A DNA stretch of 64,000 nucleotides from NCBI GenBank assembly GCA_022496805.1, contig CM040085.1, forward strand, positions 20,675,811 through 20,739,810. Direction: 5' to 3'. Below are positions 1 to 11,197 of the stretch, in pieces. Below the pieces are notes generated by a model. The model did not search any database and was not told the DNA's origin. It worked only from the letters and a program-made list of their open reading frames with translations. Origin of the DNA: Pohlia nutans (Eukaryota > Streptophyta > Bryopsida > Bryales > Mniaceae). Each line of letters opens with the position of its first letter. Within the stretch, counting starts at the first letter, position 1. The translations under genes were made by a program, and so were the position numbers.

Positions 1-2643
1 AAGATGTCCCAAGGTGTCTCAACACTCTCCACATTTCCAGGAATAGAGTCCGCAGCTTCTAAGGAAATTTGTCTGTGTGGGTTAGGACCTACCGGAGGAT
101 CCAAACCAGTTAAGATTTCCAACCAAGTATGAGGCCTCTGTGGCATCATGACTAAAGCTCTTAAAAATCTGAATTTTTCCCAGACTTCCGTTACAGCCAG
201 ACATCTCATAAAAGAATGTTCCGGTGTCTCTAATTGACCTGTGTCACATAAATTACAAACTCCATTATCACACATCTTTTTACGAAATCTCCAATCTGCC
301 GAAGGAAGACCTCCAGAACCTGTAAGCCAAATCATTGAAGCTATCTTTCTCTGAGTCCAAGGATGCCACAACTTCGAATAATATTTCTTTCTTTCCCACT
401 TCGCATAACCTGCGTTCTCCAACATCTTGTCTAAAGGGGGTTGTTTCTTCTGATGGTCGATAATGTATTTGTAACCCCTTTTAGTTGAATAGTAAAAAAA
501 ATGACCCTCCTTGATAACTCCAACTCTTTTCCACATCCATTCAAAAGGATCTATGGGAAGGTTAATAACTTTACCACCCCCTATTGTCTAGTAGGAAAAA
601 CCAATGTCAACATCCATAAAATCTTTTGGATTCATGTCAACTACTTTTCCAGCCCAAGATCTAGTGCAGATTCTGGCTGAAGTGATATCTCTGTTAGCAT
701 CCAGGAATATCGGCCTTCTTGTAATCCTTGTTAATTTCTCAGTTTCATCCGCATGGATGAAAGTATGGACCATAAAACCTCCATCAACCACCTCCCTGAT
801 TTGATAGAATTCTTCACGAATTCCTTCTTCATTTAATGCTAACCAAAAGCCTTCTTCTGGTGGAACCCCATTTAAAGGAATACTGTCAATTAATTCTTCA
901 CGAATTCTGTCCAAGTTCGTCGAATGAGTCATCCTTCTTAATTCCGTTGCTGTCAGAAAATCCAGTCTTCGAGGGTCCCAAATATCCTTCACCCTAAAAA
1001 TTCCTTTTGTGGACCAGCTTCGAAATATATTCTGATAAACTTCACCCCACATCACACCTTCCTCATTCTTGATATGGGGATTGAAACATAAAGATTGCCT
1101 CAATGTCTCATCCATACCTTTAGGCTCCTGTTTCACCGCCCCCGGTCTAACCTGTATCCATGCGGTCCAAATTCCTTGCCATAACGGCGACCCTTGATCT
1201 ACAATTTTCTTTGCAGAAAACATCCAACTCTCATCTTTCGCCCATTTTCCACCTAACGTCATCTCCAAGGACTTAATCCTATGAAGAAGTAACAATTTCC
1301 ATGGTTCAGGACCCGGAACTAGACCTCTAATAAGCATTTTCGATAATAGAGCATGTGCTTGCGCACATGGATCAAATATTTTAATTCCGCCATGTACAGT
1401 AGGCATAATAGCGGAATCCCATGCTACTCTAGCGCGCGAATTCTTATTAGGGTCTCCCCCCCAAATAAAGTTCTTGACAAGGGTTCTCACTTTTTTCAAA
1501 GCTCCTAGAGAGATGTCCGCACAAGAGGATAATTATGTACCAAATTGAGGCTAGTACAACTTGGTTGGAGACTAGAATTCTAGCAGCTAGTGAGAGGGGT
1601 TTGGGAGACCATACACTAAACTTATTTCTAATCTGTTGAAGTATTTTCGCATCCTTATATATCTGAGGCATGTTATAACCTATTGGAAAACCAAGTAACT
1701 TCATAGTTTGACCTTCAGCTAGCCATTTCAAACCTAAATTCTCTCCCCAAGAGAAATCTTTTTCTTTTTCTGAAGCCCAAATGGCAAAGCTCTTATTCCA
1801 ATTCACTTTAGCCCCAAAAGCTTTACAAAACTTGTCTAACACATAAAAGGCACGATCTAAGTTGTCTTTTGAACCCTTAAGGTAAAGTGAAGTATCATCT
1901 GCAAAAAACATCTCAAGCAGTGTTTTCCCATTTGGTAAAATTAGGCCTTCTAAGCCATATTTTTGATCAGAGATCATATAACCTAGGACGTCTGATACAA
2001 AAAGATAAAAATAAGGGACCATCGGACACCCTTGACGGATCCCTCTCTGCATCTCAAATACCTCACTTTTCTACCCATTTACTAAAACATGAGTTTTAGC
2101 ACCAGTATATAAAGTGGAAGACAACTTTATCCACTTTTCATTAAAACCTAAAGTTCTCATGGTATCTTGTAGAAAACCCCAATTAACCCTATCATAAGCT
2201 TTCTCCATGTCCAGTAATAAGATTACTAGATCTTGCTTAGTTTCCTTAGCATATTCCATAGACTCAAATGCTGTAAAAACATTGTCCAAAATATAACGAT
2301 CCTTAACAAAGCCCGATAGGGTGGGTCTAATCCAACCAGGAAGAAGTGGTTGAGCTCTATTCACAAGAGTCTTAGCAATCACTTTATATGTACTGGAAAG
2401 AACTGAAATAGGCCGATAGTTCTTAACATTCGTTTTAGGACCAGGTTTGGGGATTAATGACATCAAACCAAGGTTAAGCTTATCGTGAAGCTTACCAAGA
2501 TTGAAGGTCTCATTAACTAGACCTGTGAGATCTTTCCCCACTTCGTTCCAGTGTTTGTGGTACCATTCTGTTGGAACTCCATCTATGCCGCAAGTCTTGA
2601 ACTTCAGCAATGACTTGGAAGCCTGAAAGACCTCCTCTACCAA
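1..2643 (-). mobile_element. L1-type LINE fragment, runs off the left window edge
   Basis: A non-LTR retrotransposon ORF2 reads right to left through reverse transcriptase, then the linker, then a zinc-finger-like tail near positions 190-260 (CDNGVCNLC followed by ETPEHSFMRC). That tail is the zf-RVT type found at the end of plant L1 ORF2. The reading frame is broken at about 2060, 1470 and 585, so the copy is dead. No endonuclease domain is seen to the right of 2643, so it is 5'-truncated or disrupted there. The 3' end lies outside the window. Confidence 0.88.
588..2643 (-). pseudogene. LINE reverse transcriptase, frameshifted
   Basis: Three successive open segments (2643-2071, 2052-1447, 1499-588) make one reverse transcriptase in different frames. 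Visible blocks are GIDGVPTEWY, IPKPGPKTNVKNYRPISVL (finger region), LLLDMEKAYDRVNW (catalytic block A), RGIRQGCPMVPYF and FFADDTSLYL. The last is the catalytic box with FADD in place of the usual YADD, which is common in plant L1. It would make cDNA by target-primed reverse transcription if intact. At least two frame breaks and a stop near 2055-2070 make it a pseudogene. Confidence 0.85.
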
Positions 2644-2673
2644 AATCTCAGAAGTAAGAGTTTTGTTCTGAGA

Positions 2674-3076
2674 AGCTCTCTCAACTGAGCTGAAAACCCG
2701 AAATCCGGGGAATTAAAAAGAAGAGCACATACAAAGCCTCGCAAGCGAAGCAAGAAGGCCCTCACGGCCGGAACACAAGGAGCGTCCCAAAAACCTAAGC
2801 TAGAAAGCCACTAAGACTAAAAAGGGGAAAAGAAGAAACCACAAGCAAGAAAGTCCAAGCAATGGCCTCCTGAGGGGAAAGGAAAAGCAGAAAATGAGAC
2901 TGCCCTAATCAGAAAAAACAAACTAGAGCTAATCTGGTTCTGAAGGAAACCTAGACAAGAAATCACCACCAGGGTCGGCAGAGGAAAGAGCGGTTCTGAA
3001 TGGAGGGATCCGCCTTGGTAACAGGAACGGGCCGGGGCTGACCAGGCTCGCTCTCCCAACTGAGCTATCCCCGCGT
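2674..3076 (-). repeat. tRNA-derived, possibly SINE-like segment
   Basis: On the minus strand 3074-3049 reads like the first 26 nt of a plant tRNA (GCGGGGATAGCTCAGTTGGG), including a pol III A box, but no anticodon or T arm follows. A second A-box-like stretch (AGCTCAGTTGAGAGAGC) lies at about 2692-2676. The roughly 350 bp between them resembles no gene I know. The arrangement fits a tRNA-derived SINE or a read-through transcript of the neighbouring tRNA-Val. No flanking duplication was found, so this call is tentative. Confidence 0.4.
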
Positions 3077-3077
3077 T

Positions 3078-3151
3078 TGTTTTCGCCCGGGTTCGAACCA
3101 GAGACCTTCAATGTGTTAGACTGATGTGATAACCAACTACACCACGAAAAC
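3078..3151 (-). tRNA. tRNA-Val (anticodon AAC)
   Basis: The minus strand folds as a full cloverleaf. The acceptor stem GTTTTCG pairs with CGAAAAC. The D-arm region is GTGTAGTTGGTTATCAC, the anticodon loop contains AAC, and the T arm is GGTTCGAACCC. The sequence is close to the known plant tRNA-Val(AAC) consensus, with a weak change in the anticodon stem. The 3' neighbour is a partial second tRNA head two bases away, so it may belong to a tRNA-derived repeat rather than be a conserved host gene. Confidence 0.75.
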
Positions 3152-3528
3152 CGATCCCTGTCGATGGCAGGCAGACCTCTCGCAAGCTGGGTCCCGGAAG
3201 TATGTGAAAATGAAATGTTCCAGACCAATTGTATTAGTGTAATTTTGAAATTAAAACTTCAAAAATTAAGATTTTTGTCAATGAAATTCCCAAACTTATG
3301 ATATATTTTTTTCAAATCCTCTTTTATGACTATAAAGAGGATTTCCATTCTTTCTATCAAGTTTTCATTGCGTTTTTAGTAAATTAAACTAGTGTTAATT
3401 TATTTTGAAAATTGGTTTGATAAATTTGATTATATTCAATTGAAATACGGTCAAATTTTTTATTTATTTTTATCAAATCAAAGTGGCATGTGTAGTGGCA
3501 TTCCGGTGTAGTACATATTGTAATATTG
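3152..3528. other. AT-rich intergenic, nothing recognised
   Basis: AT-rich sequence with homopolymer T and A runs. No coding or structural signal was seen. Confidence 0.5.
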
Positions 3529-3804
3529 TAGATAGAAACTTCGGTTCTCTTTTGAGGCCAGCGTGAATAAAGTGTGTTCGTAATGACAATGAGCCAATGT
3601 TCATCGGACAAAGGGCCATTGGTGCAAAACTACTCTCCCCATCCATGAATAGATACTCTAGTGACCAGTGACCAACAATAAATAGCCGATAACAAAAGTA
3701 ATCATTTTTTGGTAGATGAGTAGTTTGTGGGTATATTTTGGAGTTTTTCAGTTTATTGATCGCCAAGTCATGAGGTCCGTGGCTGGGTCCGTGGTTGGTT
3801 GGTG
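3529..3804 (-). repeat. Second copy of the 39.3-kb LINE 3' tail
   Basis: Diverged but collinear with 39347-39605. Shared blocks are TAGATAGAAAC, GGCCAGCGTGAATAAAGTG (GGCCGGCG there), GACAAAGGG, CTACTCTCCCC and CACCAAGTCATGAG-type sequence ending in TTGGTTGGTG. It starts at a very short GATA tail and stops at TTGGTTGGTG, as expected of a 5'-truncated LINE copy or a SINE sharing that tail. The flank on the tail side is not 5S rRNA. Confidence 0.65.
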
Positions 3805-4332
3805 ACGAGTCATCCATGTTTGAAGTGTCCCGTTGGAGATGCTCTTATGCTTGAATGTCATTTTTTAATCTTAAAAAATGGTGGAAATGCATTGTCTGGA
3901 CAAATGCACACCAACAACGTGTCACTTCCAGACTGAACTGCATCCAAGACCCACAGCCACTCATACACACTCCAGAGTCCAGACTTGCAGGTACGTTCTA
4001 CTTTTTCCCTTTTGCAACGAACCTTGCTCAGCTTTCACTTGTGTGAGAATTGCAGGTACACTACGGTACTGTACTCTCCACGATCCAGCACTGTCACTGT
4101 TACAAAATCTCTCTTTCATTAAACAAATCAGAAATAGTTCGAACAGTAGTTGTACGAACTGTAAACGCAAAAAACGGAACTACAGTATTATATAATTTGA
4201 TGATAATTGCTGCCATTATTATTAATCTCGAAGGAAACCCCGAAAAGAACAGTCACGTGTTTTTGGCCCTGATTCATTAAGAGAATTTTACTAAAATTGT
4301 ATCATTAACTCCTGAGGTATCATAAATAAATG

Positions 4333-4363
<31 letters not shown>

Positions 4364-5229
4364 TGTAATTTAAATTAATAAAAAGTTAAGTATATTTATT
4401 TGTATTAAATAGATAAAATCTTTAATATTATTATTATTGAAGATTACTATGTTCTCTTCTGTTGTGCATGCATATATACTAGTGGCCGCTCATCGCATGA
4501 GAAACCAAATTCACGTCTAAGTTACAACGTGCCATTTCTCGACGTGGACTTGTCCATTTCCCATGATGTCCTCCCGACCTCAATCAATTGTGGAGCTTCT
4601 AGATATACATGTCACTGGATTCCCATCCGAGTTTCAGTCACACAGATTTTCCTCACCTTGTGCTCTTGCAAAGGCTTGCTTGAAAAAACGAGGTACTAAG
4701 TTGTTCAGATTCTCTGCTCAAATCTTGCATGAGTGAAGCACTTGCCTGACTATGAAGACGTCATGTGAACTTGGGAGTTGTTGAAAATTCGTTTGAGTCT
4801 GTTTTGTAGAGACTGAAGGAGGCGATTCGCATCTAGAGATGCTGTCTTATACATAGTAAATTGTTATCACCATAATAATTTTTAGTTCATAAAGTGAAAT
4901 AAAAGGCCAATAGTCATAGTTTGATTCAAGTTACTTAGTTATTCTAATTATTGTCTATTCAATTACTTCTAGTCTATTCATTGTCTCATCGATTCGTTTT
5001 TCATGTACGTTTTCATATAAAACAGTACTCTCGATCTCTTGCATTTTCATCAACTAATCTTCTAAGCCCGTAGTACGTACTTGAGTTCTTTCATATCATT
5101 GAGAAAATCGTGATCAGTTGGGCTTACTAGAATAGGCTACCATTCCAGTACTCCACTTCCATTGAACAACATGAATCGGATTCTCTGCTCAAATCTTGCA
5201 TGAATGAATGAAGTGCTAAACTGTGATCG
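3805..5229. other. Intergenic region upstream of the fucosyltransferase
   Basis: It holds a Harbinger-like end (GTTGGAGATGCTCTTA, 3832-3847) without a clear partner and an A run at about 4332-4359. From about 4480 to 5229 the sequence is unique-looking and presumably includes the promoter and 5' UTR of the plus-strand fucosyltransferase. Short open frames at 3855-4280 have no family resemblance. No unambiguous TATA box was assigned. Confidence 0.45.
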
Positions 5230-8200
5230 ATGAGACGAGCTCATCCCAGAATGGATCAGACTCTGGGCAACGATCACCTGCTGCAGGCGAAGGTGTGGCG
5301 AGCATATGGGACCACGGCCGCTGTGAGCGTGTTGATTTTGGTGACATTGTACTTCGTGATTGCCGCCGAGTCTCCTGTTGCAATTTTTCGGAGTGGGACT
5401 AGTCCCCGAGAACAGACAGTTACGACAGAGTGCCAATCGGTGCCATGCCCCGGGGACCAAATGTTCACGCCTGTGGTGCAACGTTTCCTGGCGGAGATGC
5501 GAGAAGCGACGAAACTGGCAGCTGGAGGAGAAGATGGATCTGTGTGGTTCAATGAAGACGCCACGGCCAAGTGGAAGCGCGAGAATCCTTGCGTCAGTCG
5601 CACAGAGATGGCGAGCAAATACAGTCGCAGGAGGTAACACTGTAATCTGAATTCAGTACATTGACACTTACACGTCAACCTCTTTAAGGATCAAGGATTC
5701 ATAGTTTTAAAAATGACAAGTTCAATCGATCATATTGTGAAAAATATAATTAAGATGAAAATATCTAGATTCAACATATCAATATGAACACATATCAATA
5801 TGAACACATTCAATTAGGATGTCTTAGCTCAACATCTATAGCTTGTGTAGCTGAAGGTCGAGACAAAATATGTTACCTCTAGCAGTTTATTGTGAAGAGT
5901 CTTTTGACTTCATGTTATAAAAGTCTACACAAATCTTTATCACGTTCACAAAAAGCTAGAATGCCAATATAAATAATGGAAATTGTTGGCGTTAGGTATG
6001 TGCGCGATGTGGATCCGAGTCCACAATGGCAAGCGGTTCTGGAGGAGTACACAAAGCTGCACCGAACGTGTATGCACAGGATTGGAGATGCGACAACGTA
6101 TTTCATGGCGCGCAACACCAGCATCCCCTGCAAGTTCACAGTGGTGGACACGGCCAATGTGGGCTTGGGCAACCGGATGCTGGTAATCGCGTCTGCAGTG
6201 GCATATGCAGTGTTGACAAAGCGGGTGATCTTGCTCGCAGGTGGTGCCGAGTTCATCCCACCTCAGCTCCTGTGCGAGCCCTTCACAGGCTCATCGTGGG
6301 TGGGCTTCGACGTGGCTCGAAACGCGACGCCATTTCACAAGGAGAATGAGTTCTGGAACATCTCCTCCAGTTTCCATTGCCGTATTGATGACCTGAGACG
6401 CCAGGGGATTCATGTGCCTGGGTTTGAACACATCACTCTATATTCATTCATAAAATGTAACAAAATAAAACAATCGAATTAAAACAACTAAAATTATATT
6501 ATATATAAAATTATAATTATAAGTATAGTTATATATTTTTCTTTTTATATTAATCATGTTTCATACTCGACACTTGTACACTAAATAGGGATATTAAGGG
6601 GACCAAAAACTTGAAAAAACCAAAAATTATCTTGTGATATATATTTTTTACTGTGTGGCAAAAAAATTATAAAATTTTGTGACTGTTTGTGTCCATTTTC
6701 TATTTTATTTTAATTACTATGTTTTTTTATATTAATGATAAATATTTATATAGTGTGAAATGTCGATAAATTAGTATGGGTCCCCTTAATACCCCTATTC
6801 AATGTAGATAGCTTATATCCAAGTCATACTAGAGTCATACTAATGATGTTATTTTATTATAACATTTCTAAGTTGGTTCCTTTCAGTTTACAATCCTTTT
6901 TCTTTAAGAAAAATCTTGACTTGAAAATGCTACTGTAGAGGCATCACTTTTACTATTGAGGAATACACACTAGCATTGTAAAAAAGGACCAAGCCAAAGC
7001 AACTCAAGACGGTTATGTATTAGACAATCTACTACCCATTAATAATTTCCGAAATAATTGTCCTAGTTTTTGGCATGTTTTAACTGAACCCCTTTTTTGC
7101 CAAAAAAAAGCCATCTCAGTACTCAAAAAATGGTCGACGAATTAATAGTTAATTGGGAATGATATGCAGGGACTACGCGGTGGCAAATATGGATGTGAAT
7201 AGCTGGGTGGGGCAACCCGAGAGCCAGTTCTTCTGTGACGTTGAGCAAGAGTATTACGAGCACGTCCCATGGGTTTACCTCACAGGGATGCTCTACTTCT
7301 TGCCCAAGCTGTTCACAGTGCCCGCGTTTCGACCCCTGCTGCTCGCGCTATTCCCCGATCGCATGGCCCTCACGCGCATCCTGCGCACCGTGATGATGCC
7401 TGCGGATCCCGTGTGGACGCGAGTGGACAACATTGATCGCGCATACCTGATGCACAGTGACCGGCGCTTGGGAGTCCAGTTGCGGTACCGCGGTGGGACC
7501 ACAGAGTACAATGCCATGCATCACACCATAGCCACCCGAGTTTTGCAATGTGCCATCAACAACACCATCCTTCCATCCACAGGTGGGCAACTCACTACAC
7601 TGATATCACCATATACTGTGGCCTACAGTATTTACGAGAGGCTTTACCAATAATTAATTTTCCAAAATTCCATGGTAAAATTCATCCAAATCTGATGAAA
7701 ATTAGTTGAAAATAGATGAAAAAAATGTTCAAACAGATGAGAATTTTTCCAAATGGATGAACTTACCACAACAATTATCCACCCACAATATATGGTGATT
7801 TCTGTGTATTTATTTATGAAGGTGAAAACACCCAAAAGTGCCCTGCATTCATTCTTGATCTAATACAGTTGCTTTCAATCGATTGTCAAATAAAGTGCAT
7901 TGAAATCATCTCCATACTTTATTGTTATTGATTAACTACAGCTTTGAAAATAAAGATTGGTATAAGGTCGTAGTACCCATTTCTAATAGTTTAAGTCGGT
8001 GTTTAACCCCTAAAGGACCGTAAGGCCCCCACGCGGCTTCTGGAACTAGAAAGTGAGAAAATTCGGGTTCTTGGGCTTTGAATTTTAGGATGAGCAACAA
8101 GGAGACCCTAGCTCTTTTTGAGAGCTGAATCTGTAGGTACTTCTTGATCAAAAATTCATCAAGTGAGCGATTTTTGGTGATTTTTTGAGTTGCACGGTCG

Positions 8201-10236
8201 GTATCTAGCGTCACTTTAGACCCTCATATCTTTCTCCTCACACCTCCAAATTACTTGAAATGTTTTGCACATGTTTAAAATTATGATTTCTATTCATAGT
8301 AAAAATTTCAGAATTTTTGGAGCACTTTTGAACAATCCGATTTCATCATGTGTACAAAATACCCCAAACAAGTTCCATCAATTTTCTCAACGGTGGCATT
8401 TTCTCAAAAATTGTGCGATTTTGTCGATCCTTTTTTCATAAAAAAGCTACGTAAGTCTTCTTTAATTTCAACGGTGCTGATCGTAAAAATTACCCCACAC
8501 CAATGAGGAATTGAGCTTGCTACAAGAGCTAGTCAAGAAAACAAGAGCTAAGTTCAACACCCCCCGGTCCTTTAGGGGTTAAGCAACCAAAGTATTTGAA
8601 CATGGAATTGACACTTGGAATTTTTTTCATTGGATTAGTAAATCAAAATCAAGACATTTTTCCTTAAAATCTTTATTTTTGAGTCTAAATGATTTGACTA
8701 TGAATTTATGAAGTCCGATTTCATGTTGTATTTCAAACCCTTTTGTGCGTCCATGTTTATGAGCTCAATATTTTGGACCAATCGCATCTAGGTCTCACAA
8801 GATTGGTTTGGGGTGCCAAATTGGAAATGGCGGTGCGTGTATCTTGGTTCTGAGGTCTTAGTAAAACTTTTAGACAACCGAAACTATACGGTCCATTTCA
8901 CTAGAATCTGCCATTTTAACAAACATAAAGTTGTTTATTTTGCAGAGGCCCCCCATTTACAAAATGTTAGTTTCTTACAAAACCTTACCAGGATGTCCCT
9001 TCCAAAAACAAGCTCAGTGTTTGTGGCCTCCTTGTTTGAGGGCGTCAAGAACAACCTCACCGAGACATTCCTGCGCCACCCCACCGTGACTAACGACGTC
9101 GTGCGAGTGATCCAGCTTTCGCATCAAGGTCAATCATGTTATCATGTTTTTTCAAAATCAGCAAAATCATTACAACCTTTTTAACTATTTAAAGCCAATT
9201 TTGTTACAATATTCTAGATTTTCAATAGTTTTGTAGAAATAATTTCAATAATTTTGCATAGCACACTTTTGGATCATTTTAATAATAAATATAATAATAA
9301 CACCCAAAAATAATCTTGAATAAAGAGTCCATTGAAGCGAGGTAGTTTGTTTATCCATGCTTCAAGGACATGGGTAGCAAGGTCTTCATTTGACATTTGT
9401 CTGCAACAAATCCTACACTTTTAACTAATTTAACCAAAGCTCAATAAATTAGTCTTTGAACTCATAAACATTCGACAGAACCCCTAAGCTCCACTCTCTT
9501 TCAATAAATGCCAAGAACCCTTTGATTCTTTGTTTCTTTTTAAAATGACTTCTATATTGGAAGGATGACTTCTACAAGGGAGTGTTATGTACATGTTCTC
9601 TATAGAGCAATGTTTTTTTTTTTCTGGCGATTTTTAGCTTTTAGTAGCAGCTGCCAAAAGCTAAAAATCGCCAGGAAAAAAAAACATTGCTCTATAGTAG
9701 TGAATGCTCTATAGTAGTGAATGTAAGCCATTTTTGATTGCCATTTATGGTAGAGAACGCACTGTAGAGAAGGGTGAGTTCTTATGATTGTTGTAGAGAC
9801 TTGTTATGTCAGTTAATTGGCTAATTAAAATTAGTGCAAAACAATTTTATGGATTGTAGGTGAACAGAAATTCGGAATTGATGTATTTCAAGAGGCGCTT
9901 GCGGAGATTCTGATTCTCAGCTTCTCGGACTACTTGTTTGTGACGCCGCGGTCGACGTTCAGCGGCATGGCGCAAGCATATGGTGGCCTCGTCCCCTGGT
10001 TCATTGACTGGCATAGTAGCGACATCAACAACACTCGTCCTTGCACGCGAGCCCAAACCGTGGATGTGTGCTTCCAAGTTCCATTTGATTACAACATCAA
10101 GTGCCCACATGACCCTGCTACCCATGACAAGCCCATCAGTGACATCTTCCCGGATGTGCAGCCATGCCTCGCTGTCGACACCGAGGGTCTGCAGCTCATC
10201 ACTGCCAGTGACCTGTCCATGGAGCTCCACAAATAG
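5230..10236 (+). CDS. FUT1-like: Galactoside/xyloglucan alpha-(1,2)-fucosyltransferase (GT37)
   Basis: Golgi type II membrane enzyme family that transfers fucose from GDP-fucose to galactose of cell-wall xyloglucan or related glycans. Exons are 5230-5633, 5996-6421, 7170-7582, 8946-9128 and 9860-10236. All junctions are GT-AG, phases match, and the total is 1803 nt (600 aa plus stop); plant FUT1 proteins are usually about 550 aa. A single membrane helix lies at residues 28-46. GLGNRM (191-196) and the QLRYRGGT block (from 380) are GT37 donor-binding motifs, and STFSGMAQAYGGLVPW (from 507) is the conserved C-terminal motif. Four introns are more than the one typical of Arabidopsis FUT1. Introns 2, 3 and 4 contain hairpin or TTAA elements. 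The exact acceptor substrate cannot be read from sequence. Confidence 0.93.
6584..6801. mobile_element. Hairpin MITE in fucosyltransferase intron 2
   Basis: The left end AATAGGGATATTAAGGGGAC is matched by an inverted right end ending GTCCCCTTAATACCCCTATT. The interior is AT-rich without coding potential, as in a short non-autonomous DNA transposon. The superfamily was not resolved. Confidence 0.65.
8003..8582. mobile_element. TTAA-flanked piggyBac-like MITE in intron 3
   Basis: TTAA (8003-8006) is followed by CCCCTAAAGGACCG. The right end is its inverse, CGGTCCTTTAGGGG, followed by TTAA (8579-8582). The TTAA target duplication and termini beginning CCC are the diagnostic features of the piggyBac superfamily. 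The 572-bp interior has no transposase frame. A truncated inverse copy of the same family is at 52284-52842. Confidence 0.82.
9601..9696. repeat. Near-perfect hairpin in fucosyltransferase intron 4
   Basis: The arms TATAGAGCAATG, a T run, then CTGGCGATTTTTAGCTTTT are mirrored after a loop of about 13 nt by AAAAGCTAAAAATCGCCAG, an A run and CATTGCTCTATA. A 17-bp direct repeat (CTCTATAGTAGTGAATG) follows twice. It is probably a small foldback MITE. Confidence 0.7.
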
Positions 10237-10252
10237 AATTATAGTGCACAAG

Positions 10253-10492
10253 TTAACCCCTAAAGGACCACGAAGTCCAAATTGGGCCTCATGTTTTTCT
10301 TGGGTAGTTTTGAGTAGGTCTTTATGTGAGCTCTTTTTGTTCAAATTTATTTGTTTTTTTTGTCAACACATGCAATATTCTTCACTGATTCAAGTGATAT
10401 AAAATTTGGTCCCATCTCAATTATGTTTTTCACAATATGATTGATTGAATTTGTCATTTGAAAATCAGGAATCCTTTGGTCCTTTAGGGGTT
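10253..10492. mobile_element. TTAA-flanked piggyBac-like MITE, 240 bp
   Basis: TTAA CCCCTAAAGGACCA at the left is mirrored by TGGTCCTTTAGGGG TTAA at the right. It starts 17 bp after the fucosyltransferase stop codon, so it supplies most of the likely 3' UTR/terminator region. The ends match the 8003-8582 element, but the interior differs. Confidence 0.82.
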
Positions 10493-11197
10493 AAGGAATT
10501 AAGCAATTTAATTTTGCAATCCCTGTGTGTTAAAACCCACCATATAACGCTTTTTGAATTTGAGAAACATGAGTGTTTGCAATCTTCTCTAAAATAATGT
10601 GTATACACAACTATAATTGACCTCAAAGACATATCCTACAAATTTCCGACAACCAAGAAGTGTTTGGTACAGAAACAGAGAAACTGTGGAAAGGACTGAA
10701 AAGAATCAATCAAATTACACATGCAGTGTAGTATTACAACACAAATCGGTTAAAAAAGAAAGGAAAAAACGAGCGAATTCATAAACCATATTCTACATAG
10801 CCACTGTATACTGATCTATCGTTTAAGCGAGCAAGGCTTGGAAAAATCCAAGGTTCTATAATGTCCTATACACCACACGGATTGGGTAGCCAACTATCAG
10901 TGAAAATCATGAAGCCGGATTCATGATCGTAAATTACAAATGGAACTCAAGTCATGTATATACTCGAGAAATACGGCACAATCTACTTAAAAAGGGATCA
11001 AGACCCCTCCAGATAGAATGGGTGTTGCAGAGCGAAGTCATCATCTTGCTTGTGTATACAAACAGATGTAAACGTATACATATTAAACACATTTGAGGAT
11101 GAGCAGTTGACTAGTGTACATTCAGGGAGCAAGAGACCGAGGTGATGCCCAACTGGTTGTACCTGTGAATGTAGGTCCAGGTTGTATATCAACATCA
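10493..11197. other. Intergenic region between convergent genes
   Basis: The 3' ends of the fucosyltransferase (plus) and kinesin (minus) face each other here. No gene is seen. The right part should hold the kinesin 3' UTR, but no clear poly(A) signal was assigned. Confidence 0.4.

Noticed and set aside
2929..3228. 99-codon minus-strand frame containing GDSSVGRA
   Set aside because: It is a translation through the tRNA-Val and the partial tRNA; GDSSVGRA is a typical artefact of reading tRNA sequence.
8007..8578. Plant telomere motif CCCTAAA/TTTAGGG at many positions
   Set aside because: Occurs once per site, always next to TTAA at element ends, never in tandem. It is part of the transposon termini, not telomeric DNA.
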